Assembly: GCF_006715725.1 (NCBI RefSeq) | Contig: NZ_VFNU01000001.1 | Span: 3,286,001-3,350,000, forward strand | Length of the DNA: 64,000 nucleotides | Direction of reading: 5' to 3' | Origin: Nocardioides sp. SLBN-35 | GTDB taxonomy: Bacteria; Actinomycetota; Actinomycetes; Propionibacteriales; Nocardioidaceae | Part shown: piece by piece, positions 34,709 through 45,163 of the stretch | How the letters are laid out: every line of letters begins with the position of its first letter | Position numbering within the stretch: the stretch's first letter is position 1 | Notes under the pieces: model-generated | Told to the model about the DNA's origin: nothing | Databases searched by the model: none | Seen by the model: the letters and a program-made list of their open reading frames with translations, nothing else | Program-made: the position numbers and the translations under genes

Positions 34709-37018
34709 CTACTGCGTGACCCGGTAGGCGTCGAACACACCGGGGACGGAGCGGACCGCGTTGAGCACCGTGTCGAGGTGCTTGGCATCGGCCATCTCGA
34801 AGGTGAAGCGGGACTTCGCCGTGCGGTCGCGGGAGGTCGTGAGGTTCGCCGACAGGATGTTCACGTGGGCGTCGGACAGCACCATGGTGATGTCGGACAG
34901 CAGGCGGGAGCGGTCGAGGGCCTCGACCTGGATGTTGACCAGGAAGGTCGACTGCCCGGTGGGGGCCCACTCGACGTCGACCAGCTTCTCGGGCTGGGCG
35001 AGCAGGCTGGCGGCGTTGGTGCAGTCCTTGCGGTGCACCGAGACTCCGCCGCCCTTGGTGACGAACCCGAGGATCGTGTCGGGCGGGACGGGGGTGCAGC
35101 ACTTGGCGAGCTTGACCCACACGTCGGGCGAGCCGGTGACGATGACGCCGGCGTCGCCGCTCGTGGGCCGGCGGGGACGGCCGCGGCGGCCGGTGATGGT
35201 GACGGCCTCGGCGAGATCCTCCTGGGCGCCCTCGTCGCCGCCGTGGAGCTCGATGACCTTGCGTACGACGGTCTGCGCGCCGAGGTTGCCCTCGCCGACG
35301 GCGGCGTAGAGCGCGCTGACGTCGGTGAGGCGGAACGCGGACGCGACGAGGGTGAGCGAGTCGTGGGACAGCAGGCGCTTGAGGGGCAGGCCCTCCTTGC
35401 GCATCAGCTTGGCGATCTCGTCCTTGCCGCGCTCGATCGCCTCCTCGCGCCGCTCCTTCGTGAACCACTGGCGGATCTTGGAGCGGGCGCGCTGCGACTT
35501 GACGAAGTTCAGCCAGTCGCGCGACGGGCCGGCGCCCTCGGCCTTTGAGGTGAAGACCTCGACGACGTCGCCGTTCTCGAGGGTCGACTCGAGCGGCACG
35601 AGGCGGCCGTTGACCCGGGCGCCGATCGTGCGGTTGCCGACCTCGGTGTGCACGGCGTACGCGAAGTCGACCGGGGTGGAGCCGGACGGCAGCGCGATGA
35701 CGTCGCCGCGCGGGGTGAACACGTAGGTCTCGGCCTGGTTGATCTCGAAGCGCAGGGACTCCAGGAACTCGCCCGGGTCCTCGACCTCGCTCTGCCAGTC
35801 GAGCAGCTGGCGCACCCAGCTCATGTCGTCGAGGTCGCCGGGCCGGTCGGTGTCGTTGCCGGCCCGCCCGTCCTCCTTGTACTTCCAGTGCGCCGCGACG
35901 CCGTACTCCGCGCGGCGGTGCATCGCGAAGGTGCGGATCTGCATCTCGACCGGCTTGCCCTGCGGGCCGATGACCGTCGTGTGCAGCGACTGGTACATGT
36001 TGAACTTCGGCATCGCGACATAGTCCTTGAACCGGCCCAGGACCGGGTTCCACCGTGAGTGGAGCACGCCGAGGACGCCGTAGCAGTCGCGGTCCTCCTC
36101 GACGAGGATGCGGATGCCGACGAGGTCGTAGATGTCGGAGAAGTCGCGGCCGCCGACGATCATCTTCTGGTAGATCGAATAGTAGTGCTTCGGCCGGCCG
36201 GTGACCGTCGCCTTGATCTTCGCCTCACGCAGGTCCTTCTCGACCTGGGAGATGACCTCGGCGAGGAAGGAGTCGCGCGACGGCGCGCGCTCGGCGACCA
36301 GGCGCACGATCTCGTCGTAGATCTTGGGGTGGAGGGTCGCGAAGGCGAGGTCCTCGAGCTCCCACTTGATGGTGTTCATGCCGAGCCGGTGGGCCAGCGG
36401 GGCGTAGATGTCGAGCGTCTCGCGGGCCTTTCGCTCCTGCGTGGACTGCTTGACGAAGCGCAGCGTGCGCATGTTGTGGAGCCGGTCGGCGAGCTTGATG
36501 ACCAGCACCCGGATGTCGCGCGACATCGCGACGATCATCTTGCGGATGGTCTCGGCGTTGGCCGAGTCGCCGTAGACGACCTTGTCGAGCTTCGTGACGC
36601 CGTCGACGAGCAGCGCGACCTCGTCACCGAAGTCGCGGCGACACTCCTCGAGGGTGTACGGCGTGTCCTCGACCGTGTCGTGCAGCAGGGCGGCCACCAG
36701 GGTCGGCTCGGTCATGCCGATGCCGGCGAGGATGGTGGTCACCGCGAGCGGGTGGGTGATGTAGGGATCGCCGCTCTTGCGCTTCTGGTCGGCGTGCAGC
36801 CGCTCGGCAGTGAGGTAGGCGCGCTCCAGGAGCTGAAGGTCGGCCTTCGGGTGGTTGGCCCGCACCGCGCGGAACAACGACTCGAGGACCGGGTTGGACA
36901 CCTGGCCGCGACTGCCCATCCGGGCCAGCCGGGCACGCACGCCGCGCCCGCCGCCGGGCTCGCTCGGGACCGGGGTGGGCGCTGTCGGCACCCGCGGCGT
37001 CGTGCGCTCCTCGGTCAT
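34709..37018 (-). CDS. relA: Bifunctional (p)ppGpp synthetase/hydrolase RelA/SpoT (Rsh)
   Basis: The 769-aa protein has the HD hydrolase domain (His113-Asp114 in [10 protein letters not shown]), the synthetase domain ([16 protein letters not shown], and [17 protein letters not shown]), TGS ([20 protein letters not shown]), a zinc-finger/helical region with CCTPVPPD and a C-terminal ACT domain. It sets (p)ppGpp levels on amino-acid starvation. TAGACT is 6 nt before the ATG, so it is leaderless. It lies downstream of secDF and apt as in other actinobacteria. Confidence 0.96.
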   Translation of the reverse strand: MTEERTTPRVPTAPTPVPSEPGGGRGVRARLARMGSRGQVSNPVLESLFRAVRANHPKADLQLLERAYLTAERLHADQKRKSGDPYITHPLAVTTILAGIGMTEPTLVAALLHDTVEDTPYTLEECRRDFGDEVALLVDGVTKLDKVVYGDSANAETIRKMIVAMSRDIRVLVIKLADRLHNMRTLRFVKQSTQERKARETLDIYAPLAHRLGMNTIKWELEDLAFATLHPKIYDEIVRLVAERAPSRDSFLAEVISQVEKDLREAKIKATVTGRPKHYYSIYQKMIVGGRDFSDIYDLVGIRILVEEDRDCYGVLGVLHSRWNPVLGRFKDYVAMPKFNMYQSLHTTVIGPQGKPVEMQIRTFAMHRRAEYGVAAHWKYKEDGRAGNDTDRPGDLDDMSWVRQLLDWQSEVEDPGEFLESLRFEINQAETYVFTPRGDVIALPSGSTPVDFAYAVHTEVGNRTIGARVNGRLVPLESTLENGDVVEVFTSKAEGAGPSRDWLNFVKSQRARSKIRQWFTKERREEAIERGKDEIAKLMRKEGLPLKRLLSHDSLTLVASAFRLTDVSALYAAVGEGNLGAQTVVRKVIELHGGDEGAQEDLAEAVTITGRRGRPRRPTSGDAGVIVTGSPDVWVKLAKCCTPVPPDTILGFVTKGGGVSVHRKDCTNAASLLAQPEKLVDVEWAPTGQSTFLVNIQVEALDRSRLLSDITMVLSDAHVNILSANLTTSRDRTAKSRFTFEMADAKHLDTVLNAVRSVPGVFDAYRVTQ

Positions 37019-37039
37019 GAGGTGAGTCTAGTGCCGCCC

Positions 37040-37600
37040 TCAGATCCGCTGCAGCGCGTGCACGGGAACCTCGCCGAGGGCGGTGCGCCCGTCGAGGAAG
37101 CCCAGCTCCATCAGTACGGCGAAGCCGACCGGCTCCGCGCCGCAGCGCCGGACCAGGTCGCAGGTGGCGCCCGCGGTACCGCCGGTGGCGAGCACGTCGT
37201 CAACGAGGAGTACGCGCTCCCCCGGTGCGACGGCGTCCTGGTGGAGCTCGAGCACGGCCTCGCCGTACTCGAGGGCGTAGTCGACCTGGTGGGTGTCGTG
37301 CGGCAGCTTGCCGGCCTTGCGGACCGGGGCGAAGCCGACGCCAAGGGTCAGCGCGACGGGCGCCGCGAGGATGAACCCGCGGGCCTCCATGCCGACGACC
37401 TTGTCGACGACGACCGCGCCGGTCTCGTCGCGCCCGGCCGCGGCCATCGCCTCGACGACCGCGCCGAAGCCGACCGGGTCGGCCAGCAGCGGCGTGATGT
37501 CCTTGAACACGATGCCCGGCTCCGGGAAGTCCGCGATGTCGCGGACCAGCCGGGTGAGCGCGTCGACCGCGCGCTCGCGGACGTCGTCGCGAACGCTCAC
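37040..37600 (-). CDS. apt: Adenine phosphoribosyltransferase
   Basis: The 186-aa type I phosphoribosyltransferase has the PRPP loop VLLVDDVLATGGTAGA and the N-terminal IADFPEPGIVFKDITPLL region. It recycles adenine to AMP. It starts with GTG 37600, 4 nt after the secF stop, and lies upstream of relA as in other actinobacteria. Confidence 0.95.
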   Translation of the reverse strand: MSVRDDVRERAVDALTRLVRDIADFPEPGIVFKDITPLLADPVGFGAVVEAMAAAGRDETGAVVVDKVVGMEARGFILAAPVALTLGVGFAPVRKAGKLPHDTHQVDYALEYGEAVLELHQDAVAPGERVLLVDDVLATGGTAGATCDLVRRCGAEPVGFAVLMELGFLDGRTALGEVPVHALQRI

Positions 37601-37604
37601 CGCG

Positions 37605-38873
37605 CTACTTCTTGCCGCGCTTGGACCGCGTCTGGCGCACCGGCTGCTTGCGACCCGAGCTCCCGCTCTCGTTGACCGGACGGCTGTTGGTCGGGACCAC
37701 GCGGCCCTTGCCGACGGCCTCCGTGTTGGGTGCCGTACGACGGGGAGCCGGCTCCTCGTCGACCTCGATCTCGAACTCCTCCTCGAGCAGCTCGTCCGGG
37801 ATCTCGTCGGGGTCGCCGCCGCGACGGCCGGCGACGGGCGTGTCGTCGGTGGCGGCGGGGACCGAGGCGTAGCGGTCGGCGAGCGCGCGCTGCTTGGCCT
37901 TGGCGCGCCGCGCCTGGACCTGCATCTCGCTCTCCTGCATCTTCAGGTGGACCAGCACGCGCGGGGCGAGCATCACCGAGGAGTAGACGCCGACGCCCAT
38001 GCCGACGAACTGTGCGAGCGCGAGGTCCTGCAGCGAGCTGGCACCGAGCTGGACGGCGGAGACGTAGAGGATCGCGCCGATCGGGATGAGCGCGACGATC
38101 GAGGTGTTGATCGAGCGCACCAGGGTCTGGTTGACCGCGAGGTTGGCCGCGTCGGCGTACGACTGGGTGTTCTTGCGGAGAACGGTGGTGTTCTCCTTGA
38201 TCTTGTCGAACACGACGACGGTGTCGTAGAGCGAGAAGCCGAGGATCGCCAGCACACCCGTGACCGCGGCAGGCGTCACCTGGAAGCCGGACAGCGCGTA
38301 GACGCCGACGGTCAGCATGACGTCGTGGATCAGCGCGACCAGCGCGGCGACCGACATCCGCCACTCGCGGAAGTAGCCCCAGATGAACAGCACGACGAGC
38401 AGCAGGAAGATGCCGACGCCGATGGCCGCGCGCTTGGCGACCTCCTGCCCCCAGCTCGGACCGATGTCCTGGACGGACAGGTCGTTCTCTGCGACGTTCG
38501 GGAACTCGTCGTGGACCAGCGCGGCGATCTCGCCGCGCTGCTTCTCGCTGAGGTTCTCGACCTGGATCACCAGGGCGGAGTCACCCTCGGTGGTGACCGT
38601 GGGGTTCTCGGCGTTCTGGATGCCGGAGTCGGCGACCTTGGTCCGCAGGTCGTCGGCGGCCGACTGGGTGGCCTCGCCGGCGCCCACCGGCACCGAGACC
38701 GTCGTGCCACCGGTGAACTCGACGCCCATGTTGAGCGGCTTGACGAACAGCACCAGCACCGCGAGCCCGACCAGCACACCGGAGATGAGGTAGAAGAGCC
38801 ACGGCTTGCCGATGAAGTTGATCGACTTGCGGCCCTGGTAGAGCTCGTTGCCGAGCCGGGACATCTTGCCCAT
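37605..38873 (-). CDS. secF: Protein translocase subunit SecF
   Basis: The 422-aa membrane protein has a first helix (LFYLISGVLVGLAVLVLFV), an extracytoplasmic domain with EFTGGTTVSV, and five C-terminal helices with DTVVVFDKIKEN. The C-terminal tail of about 110 residues is long and charged, ending in arginine/lysine-rich sequence, as in actinobacteria. The start overlaps the secD stop by one base. Confidence 0.95.
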   Translation of the reverse strand: MGKMSRLGNELYQGRKSINFIGKPWLFYLISGVLVGLAVLVLFVKPLNMGVEFTGGTTVSVPVGAGEATQSAADDLRTKVADSGIQNAENPTVTTEGDSALVIQVENLSEKQRGEIAALVHDEFPNVAENDLSVQDIGPSWGQEVAKRAAIGVGIFLLLVVLFIWGYFREWRMSVAALVALIHDVMLTVGVYALSGFQVTPAAVTGVLAILGFSLYDTVVVFDKIKENTTVLRKNTQSYADAANLAVNQTLVRSINTSIVALIPIGAILYVSAVQLGASSLQDLALAQFVGMGVGVYSSVMLAPRVLVHLKMQESEMQVQARRAKAKQRALADRYASVPAATDDTPVAGRRGGDPDEIPDELLEEEFEIEVDEEPAPRRTAPNTEAVGKGRVVPTNSRPVNESGSSGRKQPVRQTRSKRGKK

Positions 38874-40723
38874 CAGGCGTCACCTCCGGCGACGGCGGAA
38901 CGACGGGGGCGGGAGGGCGTGATGTCCATGCCCAGCGTCTCCTTGCTGAGGCCGGACAGCTTGTGCCCGGAGTTGAACGCCTTGAACTGCGCGAGCCAGG
39001 ACACCATCGGCTTGGTGAACCAGAACAGCACCGCGAGGTCGATGAGGGTGGTCAGGCCCAGCGCGAAGCCGAAGCCCTTCACCGCACCGGTGGCGAAGAT
39101 GTAGAGCACCAGCGCCGAGAGGATCTGGACCGTGTTGGCCGCGACCCGGGTGACTCGCGCCCGGGCCCATCCGGTCTCGACCGCGACCCGCATCGACTTG
39201 CCCTCGCGCATCTCGTCACGGATGCGTTCGAAGAAGATGACGAACGAGTCGGCGGTGATGCCGACCGCGATGACCAGTCCGGCGATGCCGGGCAGGGTCA
39301 GCGTGAAGCCGGCGGTCTTGCTCAGCAGGAGCACCAGGGCGTAGGTGATCGCCGCGGCCACGAACAGCGAGCTGACGACCACCAGGCCGAGGCCGCGGTA
39401 GTAGAAGAGGCAGTAGAGCATCACCAGGATGAGGCCGATGGCGCCCGCGGTCAGGCCCGCGGAGAGCTGGTTGCCCGCCAGCGACGGGCCGATCTCCTCG
39501 ACGGAGGTCTGCTTGTCGTTGAACTTGATCGGCAGCGCACCGAACTTGAGGCTGTTGGCGAGGTCGAGCGCCTCCTGCTCGGTGAAGTCACCCTCAATCT
39601 GCGAGCGACCGTCGGTGATGACGCTGTTGAGGACCGGGTAGGTCAGCACCTGGCCGTCGAGGACCACGGCGAACTGCTCGTCGGTGCCGGCGAACGCACG
39701 GGTGACGGCCTCGAAGTCCGAGGCGGCGCCCGCGGAGCCCTTCGGGTGCGCGCGGTCCTTGCTGTTGCCCATCTCGATGGCGACGACCCAGCCGACGCCG
39801 TTCTGCGGGGTCTGGGCGCTCGCGTTGTCGAGCTCGGTGCCCTCGACGACGGAGCGGCTCAGCAGGAACTTGATCGCCGGGGTGGTCTCGTCACCGTTCT
39901 TGTCCTTCTCGGGCTCCGTGCACGCCACGAGCGGCTTGTCCGGGTCGTCGACCTGGTCGGCGGGCTTACCGTCGGCGTCGACGACGACGCCCTTGGCGTC
40001 GCAGGTGTAGCTGTTGAACAGCGCGATCGCGGCCTGGTCGGGGCTGCGGGACCAGGCGATGTCGTCCTTCACGGTCCACGCCTTGCCGTCGCCGCCCGGG
40101 TCCTCGGCGGTCGGGGTGCCGGTCGCGCCGTCGGTCGGCGTACCGGACGGGGCGTCGGTGGCCGGGGCGTCTGTCGCCGTGCCCGACGCGGTGTCGGTGG
40201 CGCCGTCGGAGGCAGCGTCGGAAGGGGCGTCCGACGGGGTGTCGGTCGGGTCGTCCTCAGCGAGCGAGAGCGGAGCGCGGCCCAGGCCCATGCCGCCGGT
40301 GCTGGCACCGGACGTGTCGCACCCGGCCGGGCGGGCGTCGGAGCAGGCGACGAGGCGGAAGCGCAGCTGCGCCTGGCGCTTGACGGTCTCCTCGAGCTGG
40401 TTGCGGTTCTTGGTCTTGCCCGGGACCTCGACCACGATGTTGCGGCCGCCCTGGGTGGTGACCGCGGCCTCGGCGACACCGGAGCCGTTGACGCGCTGGT
40501 CGATGATCCGGCGGGCCTCGTCGAGGTTCTCCTTCGAGGGCGCCTTGAGCGCGGTCAGCGTGATCCGGGTGCCGCCCTGCAGGTCGAGGCCCAGCGCGGG
40601 CCGCCAGGGGGTTTCGGGGTCCTTCACGCCGGCCTGCGAGAGCGCGGTGAGGCCGTAGAGCACGGCCAGGGCGAGGAAGAAGACGATCAGGTGGCGCCCA
40701 GGGCGCGGACGGCGGGACGCCAT
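38873..40723 (-). CDS. secD: Protein translocase subunit SecD
   Basis: The 616-aa protein has an N-terminal helix, the P1 domain start LGLDLQGGTRITL, and a C-terminal six-helix block with GVGWVVA and TADSFVIFFERIRDE. Between them the extracytoplasmic domain carries a low-complexity Asp/Ala/Thr/Ser/Pro insert (about residues 145-205; repeats such as DAPSDAASDGATDTASG). It works with SecF and YajC in proton-driven late export steps. ATG 40723 follows yajC by 2 nt. Confidence 0.95.
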   Translation of the reverse strand: MASRRPRPGRHLIVFFLALAVLYGLTALSQAGVKDPETPWRPALGLDLQGGTRITLTALKAPSKENLDEARRIIDQRVNGSGVAEAAVTTQGGRNIVVEVPGKTKNRNQLEETVKRQAQLRFRLVACSDARPAGCDTSGASTGGMGLGRAPLSLAEDDPTDTPSDAPSDAASDGATDTASGTATDAPATDAPSGTPTDGATGTPTAEDPGGDGKAWTVKDDIAWSRSPDQAAIALFNSYTCDAKGVVVDADGKPADQVDDPDKPLVACTEPEKDKNGDETTPAIKFLLSRSVVEGTELDNASAQTPQNGVGWVVAIEMGNSKDRAHPKGSAGAASDFEAVTRAFAGTDEQFAVVLDGQVLTYPVLNSVITDGRSQIEGDFTEQEALDLANSLKFGALPIKFNDKQTSVEEIGPSLAGNQLSAGLTAGAIGLILVMLYCLFYYRGLGLVVVSSLFVAAAITYALVLLLSKTAGFTLTLPGIAGLVIAVGITADSFVIFFERIRDEMREGKSMRVAVETGWARARVTRVAANTVQILSALVLYIFATGAVKGFGFALGLTTLIDLAVLFWFTKPMVSWLAQFKAFNSGHKLSGLSKETLGMDITPSRPRRSAVAGGDA

Positions 40724-40725
40724 GC

Positions 40726-41055
40726 TCAGCGCTCCTCTTCGTCGTCGGGACGGTCGGTCAGGTCGTGGGAGGCGGTCTCCTCGGGTGCCTCCTCGGCGTC
40801 GCGACGCACGGACGCGACCGCGCCCCGCACCACCCGGATCACCACTCCGGGCGCGAGCTCGACCTCGAGGTGGTCGTCGGCCTCTCCCGTGATGGTGCCG
40901 AAGATGCCGGACGTCAGCATCACGTCGTCGCCGACGGCGAGGGACGCCTGCAGGGAGGCGGCCTCCTTGCGCTGGCGCGAGGCGGGGCGGATGATCAGCA
41001 GCCAGAAGATGGCCGCGATCGCCACGATCGGCAGCAGGGACGCAGCGTCTTTCAC
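40726..41055 (-). CDS. yajC: Preprotein translocase accessory subunit YajC
   Basis: A 109-aa protein with one N-terminal membrane helix (LLPIVAIAAIFWLLIIRP) followed by a small domain (GDDVMLTSGIFGTITG) and an acidic tail. The start is GTG 41055, supported by GGAGAGG 7 nt upstream. TACACT at 41122-41127 on the minus strand is a candidate -10 box for the yajC-secD-secF run. Confidence 0.93.
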   Translation of the reverse strand: MKDAASLLPIVAIAAIFWLLIIRPASRQRKEAASLQASLAVGDDVMLTSGIFGTITGEADDHLEVELAPGVVIRVVRGAVASVRRDAEEAPEETASHDLTDRPDDEEER

Positions 41056-41162
41056 AGACAAACCTCTCCAAAGGGCACGGACGGACACCGCAGGACGAAG
41101 CCGTCCCCGGGACCGCCGGTCAGTGTAGCCACGGACCCGTGGGAAAACCTGATCGATGCCGG

Positions 41163-42242
41163 TCAGTCCTCGAAGAGGGTCGGCCCGGCCTCGTCGTACG
41201 GCAGCACGGGCGGGGTGAGCCCGAGGTGGATCCAGGCGGCCGGGGTGGCGATCCGGCCGCGCGGGGTGCGGGCGAGGAAGCCGTTGCGGACCAGGAAGGG
41301 CTCGGCGACCTCCTCGACGGTCTCCCGCTCCTCGCCGACCGCGACGGCCAGCGTGGAGACACCGACCGGTCCCCCGCCGAAGCGCCGGCACAGGGCGTCG
41401 AGCACGGCGCGGTCGAGCCGGTCGAGGCCGAGCTCGTCGACCTCGTAGAGGTCGAGGGCGGCCTGCGCGACGGGTCGGGTGACGACACCGTTGGCCCGGA
41501 CCTGGGCGTAGTCGCGCACCCGGCGCAGCAGCCGGTTGGCGATGCGCGGCGTGCCGCGGGAGCGGCCGGCGATCTCGGAAGAGCCGTCGTGGGCCAGGTC
41601 GACGCCGAGCAGGTCGGCGGAGCGGCGCACGATCCGGTCGAGCTCGTCGGGCTCGTAGAACTCGAGGTGGGCGGTGAAGCCGAACCGGTCGCGCAGCGGG
41701 CCGGGCAGCAGGCCGGCCCGGGTGGTGGCGCCGACCAGGGTGAACGGCGGCAGCTCGAGCGGGATCGCGGTGGCACCGGGCCCCTTGCCGATCACGACGT
41801 CGACCCGGAAGTCCTCCATGGCGAGGTAGAGCATCTCCTCGGCCGGGCGCGACATCCGGTGGATCTCGTCGACGAAGAGCACCTCGCCCTCGCCCAGGCC
41901 CGACAGGATCGCCGCGAGGTCGCCGGCGTGGGTGATCGCGGGGCCGCTGGTGATGCGCAGCGGCGCGTTCATCTCGTGGGAGATGATCATCGCCAGCGTG
42001 GTCTTGCCGAGCCCGGGCGGGCCGGAGAGCAGCACGTGGTCGGGCGCCCTCCCCCGCTGCCGTGCCGCCTCGAGGACCAGGCCGAGCTGGTCGCGGACCC
42101 GGGACTGGCCGACCACCTCGTCGAGGCTGCGCGGACGCAGCGCTGCCTCGACCGCGCGCTCGTCGCCCTCGGCCTCGGCGGCGGTCAGCGAGCGGAGGTG
42201 GAGGTCCTCCGCCGCCTCGAGCTCGTCCTCGTGGAAGGGCAT
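41163..42242 (-). CDS. ruvB: Holliday junction branch-migration ATPase RuvB
   Basis: The 359-aa AAA+ motor has Walker [12 protein letters not shown], Walker [10 protein letters not shown], sensor GATTRAGLL and a C-terminal winged helix ([16 protein letters not shown]). With RuvA it drives branch migration. It is the last gene of the ruvCAB operon, 11 nt after ruvA. Confidence 0.96.
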   Translation of the reverse strand: MPFHEDELEAAEDLHLRSLTAAEAEGDERAVEAALRPRSLDEVVGQSRVRDQLGLVLEAARQRGRAPDHVLLSGPPGLGKTTLAMIISHEMNAPLRITSGPAITHAGDLAAILSGLGEGEVLFVDEIHRMSRPAEEMLYLAMEDFRVDVVIGKGPGATAIPLELPPFTLVGATTRAGLLPGPLRDRFGFTAHLEFYEPDELDRIVRRSADLLGVDLAHDGSSEIAGRSRGTPRIANRLLRRVRDYAQVRANGVVTRPVAQAALDLYEVDELGLDRLDRAVLDALCRRFGGGPVGVSTLAVAVGEERETVEEVAEPFLVRNGFLARTPRGRIATPAAWIHLGLTPPVLPYDEAGPTLFED

Positions 42243-42253
42243 GTCCTACCTTC

Positions 42254-42847
42254 TCAGGCCTTCGAGAGCGAGCGCAGGGCGGCCCGCAGCAGCGCGCGTA
42301 CGTCGGGAGCCGCGCCGGCCTCGCCCGCGACCGCGTCGACCGCCTTGTCGGCGTCCTTGGCGTTGTAGCCGAGCCCGACCAGGCCCTGGTGGACCTGGTC
42401 GCGCCAGGCCGCGTCGGCGACTGGGCCGGCGCCGGAGGTGCCGGGAGCGACGCCGATGCGGTCCTTGAGCTCGAGGATGATCCGCTGCGCGCCCTTCTGC
42501 CCGATGCCGGGCACCTTGGTGAGGGTGCGCACGTCGTCGGAGGCGATGGCGTTACGCACCCCGTCGGGCGAGAGCACCGCGACGATGGCCTGGGCGAGCT
42601 TCGGCCCGACCCCGGAGGCGGTCTGGACGAGCTCGAAGATCGTCTTCTCCTCCTCGTCGGCGAAGCCGTAGAGGGTGAGGGAGTCCTCGCGCACGATCAT
42701 GCTGGTGGGCAGCGTTGCCGTGGACCCGGTGCGCAGCTGGGCGAGGGTGCCGGGCGTGCACATCAGCTCGAGGCCGACTCCCCCGACCTCGACGACGGCG
42801 CTGGTGAGGGAGAGCGCGGCTACCTGGCCGCGGACGAACGCGATCAA
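42254..42847 (-). CDS. ruvA: Holliday junction DNA helicase subunit RuvA
   Basis: The 197-aa protein has the OB domain ([20 protein letters not shown]), two helix-hairpin-helix motifs ([31 protein letters not shown]) and a C-terminal RuvB-binding domain. It binds four-way junctions as a tetramer. The start overlaps the ruvC stop by 4 nt. Confidence 0.96.
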   Translation of the reverse strand: MIAFVRGQVAALSLTSAVVEVGGVGLELMCTPGTLAQLRTGSTATLPTSMIVREDSLTLYGFADEEEKTIFELVQTASGVGPKLAQAIVAVLSPDGVRNAIASDDVRTLTKVPGIGQKGAQRIILELKDRIGVAPGTSGAGPVADAAWRDQVHQGLVGLGYNAKDADKAVDAVAGEAGAAPDVRALLRAALRSLSKA

Positions 42848-43368
42848 CGGGTCCTCCTGCCCGCGGCCGCGAGGGCCGCGTCGATGCGCGCCTGCGAGCC
42901 GCCGCGCCAGATGTGGGTGATCGCCAGGGCGAGCGCGTCGGCCGCGTCGGCCGGCTTCGGGGCCGCGTCGAGGCGCAGGATCCGGGCCACCATCGAGCCG
43001 ACCTGGGCCTTGTCGGCGCGGCCGTTGCCGGACACCGCGGCCTTCACCTCGCTCGGCGTGTGCAGCGCGACGGGCAACCCGCGCCGGGCCGCGCAGACCA
43101 TCGCGATGCCGGCGGCCTGAGCGGTGCCCATGATCGTGCTGACGTCGGACCGGGCGAAGATCCGCTCGATCGCGACCGCGTCGGGCTGGTACTCGTCGAG
43201 CCGGGCGTCGATCCCCCGCTCGATGGTCACCAACCGCTCGGGCACGGCCAGCTGTGCTGACGTCCGCACGACGCTCACGTCGACCAGCGTCAGCGGACGG
43301 CCGATCGAGCCCTCGACCACGCCGAGGCCGCAGCGGGTCAGCCCCGGGTCGATCCCGAGCACGCGCAC
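42844..43368 (-). CDS. ruvC: Crossover junction endodeoxyribonuclease RuvC
   Basis: The 174-aa resolvase has catalytic acids in [10 protein letters not shown], the Glu of [10 protein letters not shown] and the [12 protein letters not shown] segment, with [16 protein letters not shown] between. The start is GTG 43368, preceded by AAAGGTGA. It heads ruvC-ruvA-ruvB and lies 16 nt downstream of an SOS box. Confidence 0.95.
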   Translation of the reverse strand: MRVLGIDPGLTRCGLGVVEGSIGRPLTLVDVSVVRTSAQLAVPERLVTIERGIDARLDEYQPDAVAIERIFARSDVSTIMGTAQAAGIAMVCAARRGLPVALHTPSEVKAAVSGNGRADKAQVGSMVARILRLDAAPKPADAADALALAITHIWRGGSQARIDAALAAAGRRTR

Positions 43369-43383
43369 GTCGTCACCTTTCGC

Positions 43384-43399
43384 CCGAACATGTGTTCGG
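43384..43399. promoter_or_regulatory. LexA (SOS) box in front of ruvCAB
   Basis: CCGAACATGTGTTCGG is a perfect palindrome and matches the actinobacterial/Gram-positive SOS box core CGAACNNNNGTTCG. It overlaps the expected start of transcription just after a TACCTT -10 box (43403-43408, minus strand), so LexA binding would block ruvC transcription. Confidence 0.85.
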
Positions 43400-43412
43400 A
43401 CCCAAGGTAGGC

Positions 43413-43450
43413 GACCCGGTCCCGCCGTGGCGGCGGGACACGCCGGGTCA
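43413..43450 (-). terminator. GC-rich hairpin after the YebC gene
   Basis: GTCCCGCC/GGCGGGAC (43419-43439) is extended by an outer GACCCGG/CCGGGTC pairing. The hairpin overlaps the last bases of the YebC gene and precedes the ruvC promoter. Confidence 0.5.
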
Positions 43451-44215
43451 GTCCTCGATCTGGTCGAGGACCTCGTCGGGGATGTCGGCGTTGGTGAAGA
43501 CGTTCTGCACGTCATCGAGGTCGTCGACCGCGTCGACGAGCTTGAACACCTTGCCGGCGGCGGCCGGGTCGGCGACCGGGATGTCCATGGTCGCGACGAA
43601 CTGGACCTCGGCGGAGTCGTAGTCGATGCCGGCGTCCTGCAGCGCCGTGCGGACCGCGACGACGTCGGTGGCCTCGGACTGGACCTCGAAGCTGTCGCCG
43701 AGGTCGGCGACCTCCTCGGCACCCGCGTCGAGGGTGGCCTCGAGCAGGTCGTCCTCGGAGACCTCCTTGGCCTCCTGGCTCTTGGCGACCACGACCACGC
43801 CCTTGCGGGTGAACAGCCGCGAGACCGAGCCCGGGTCGGCCATGGTGCCGCCGTTGCGGGTGACCGCGGTGCGGACCTCCATCGCGGCGCGGTTGCGGTT
43901 GTCGGTGAGGCACTCGACGAGGAGCGCGACGCCCTGGGGTCCGTAGACCTCGTACATGATCGTCTCGTAGTCGACGCCGCCGCCCTCGAGACCGCCGCCG
44001 CGCTTGACGGCGGAGTCGATGTTCTTGTTGGGCACCGACTGCTTCTTGGCCTTCTGGATGGCGTCGAAGAGCGTCGGGTTCCCGGAGGGGTCGGGGCCAC
44101 CCATCTTCGCGGCGATCTCGATGTTCTTGATCAGCTTCGCGAAGAGCTTGCCGCGCTTGGCGTCGATCGCGGCCTTCTTGTGCTTCGTGGTCGCCCACTT
44201 GGAGTGGCCAGACAT
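43448..44215 (-). CDS. yebC: YebC/PmpR-family DNA-binding/translation regulator
   Basis: The 255-aa protein starts [19 protein letters not shown], diagnostic of the TACO1/YebC family, with the acidic middle domain and the [20 protein letters not shown] segment. Members act as transcription regulators or relieve stalls at proline motifs. The ribosome site GAGGGA is close to the ATG. The pdxT-yebC-ruvC order is common in actinobacteria; here an acyltransferase gene intervenes. Confidence 0.94.
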   Translation of the reverse strand: MSGHSKWATTKHKKAAIDAKRGKLFAKLIKNIEIAAKMGGPDPSGNPTLFDAIQKAKKQSVPNKNIDSAVKRGGGLEGGGVDYETIMYEVYGPQGVALLVECLTDNRNRAAMEVRTAVTRNGGTMADPGSVSRLFTRKGVVVVAKSQEAKEVSEDDLLEATLDAGAEEVADLGDSFEVQSEATDVVAVRTALQDAGIDYDSAEVQFVATMDIPVADPAAAGKVFKLVDAVDDLDDVQNVFTNADIPDEVLDQIED

Positions 44216-44230
44216 CAGTCCCTCTGTCTC

Positions 44231-45103
44231 TCAGCGTTGTCTCTGGGCAAGCGCAGGCACCTCCTCGGGCACCGACGCACCGATGCGCTCGGTGACGGCC
44301 GTGGAGTCTACCCGGGGCCACACGAACAGCGCGTCGGCCCAGCGGTGACGCCGCAGGCGGACCAGCAGGGCCCCCACCGCCAGCGGTACGACGACCGCCA
44401 CCGGCACGACCAGCCGCGGCTCGGTCACGCCGAGGCGGTGGACCAGCCGGACGGCGTACACCATCACGATCAGGTGGCAGGCGTAGTAGACGACCGACTG
44501 ACGCCCGATCGTCGCCAGGAACCCCCACCGGAAGCGGCCGACGAGGTCCGTCACGGCGCCCGGGACCCGCGGGCCGACGACGCGCCCGAGCAGGTCGCCG
44601 ACGAGGAACCATCCGGCGAGCGTGACGAACCGGTGGAGGTCGCTGGACCCGATCGTGGCGCCGAGGAGCAGCAGCGTGGGCGCGGCGATGCTGCGTGCCC
44701 ACGCGGGCAGCGGCGTTGCGAGCACGTGGTAGCAGAACAGGAAGGCGAGGAACCACAGGTAGCCCGACGGGTTGTAGAGCGCCAGCCGGGGCAGGTCGGG
44801 CGGCAGCGGCTCGCCGGTCGCGAGCAGGTGGAGGCACACCTGGGTGAGGTCCAGGCTCGCCCACACGACGTACGGCCACAGCACGGCGCGTGCCTTGCCG
44901 CTGAGGTGGCGCCGTGGCCCCTTCGCCAGCGAGCGGGCCAGCAGCAGGCCGGAGAGCCCCATCAGCAGCGGCATCCGGTAGTGCGCCAGCTCCTGGTTGA
45001 CCTCCGACAGCCAGATCAGTGGCCCGCCGACGAGCTCGGCGTGGAACAGCACGACCGCCACGATCGCGAGGCCGCGCATCCCGTCCATCCACTGCTGGCG
45101 CAC
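44231..45103 (-). CDS. Membrane acyltransferase (acyltransferase 3 family)
   Basis: A 290-aa polytopic protein with about eight to nine hydrophobic helices. The N-terminal MDGMRGLAIVAVVLFHAELV carries the Arg and His that are conserved in the OafA/NodX family, and YYACHLIVMVYAV is another typical segment. It would acetylate or acylate a surface glycan or lipid. It is shorter than many family members (about 350 aa). It sits between pdxT and yebC, next to the exported-protein cluster, so a surface role is plausible (inference). Confidence 0.8.
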   Translation of the reverse strand: MRQQWMDGMRGLAIVAVVLFHAELVGGPLIWLSEVNQELAHYRMPLLMGLSGLLLARSLAKGPRRHLSGKARAVLWPYVVWASLDLTQVCLHLLATGEPLPPDLPRLALYNPSGYLWFLAFLFCYHVLATPLPAWARSIAAPTLLLLGATIGSSDLHRFVTLAGWFLVGDLLGRVVGPRVPGAVTDLVGRFRWGFLATIGRQSVVYYACHLIVMVYAVRLVHRLGVTEPRLVVPVAVVVPLAVGALLVRLRRHRWADALFVWPRVDSTAVTERIGASVPEEVPALAQRQR

Positions 45104-45163
45104 CCGCCGACGATCGCGCGCCGCGACGTCGTCCCGGCGACCACACCGGGAACGCCGGCTGAA

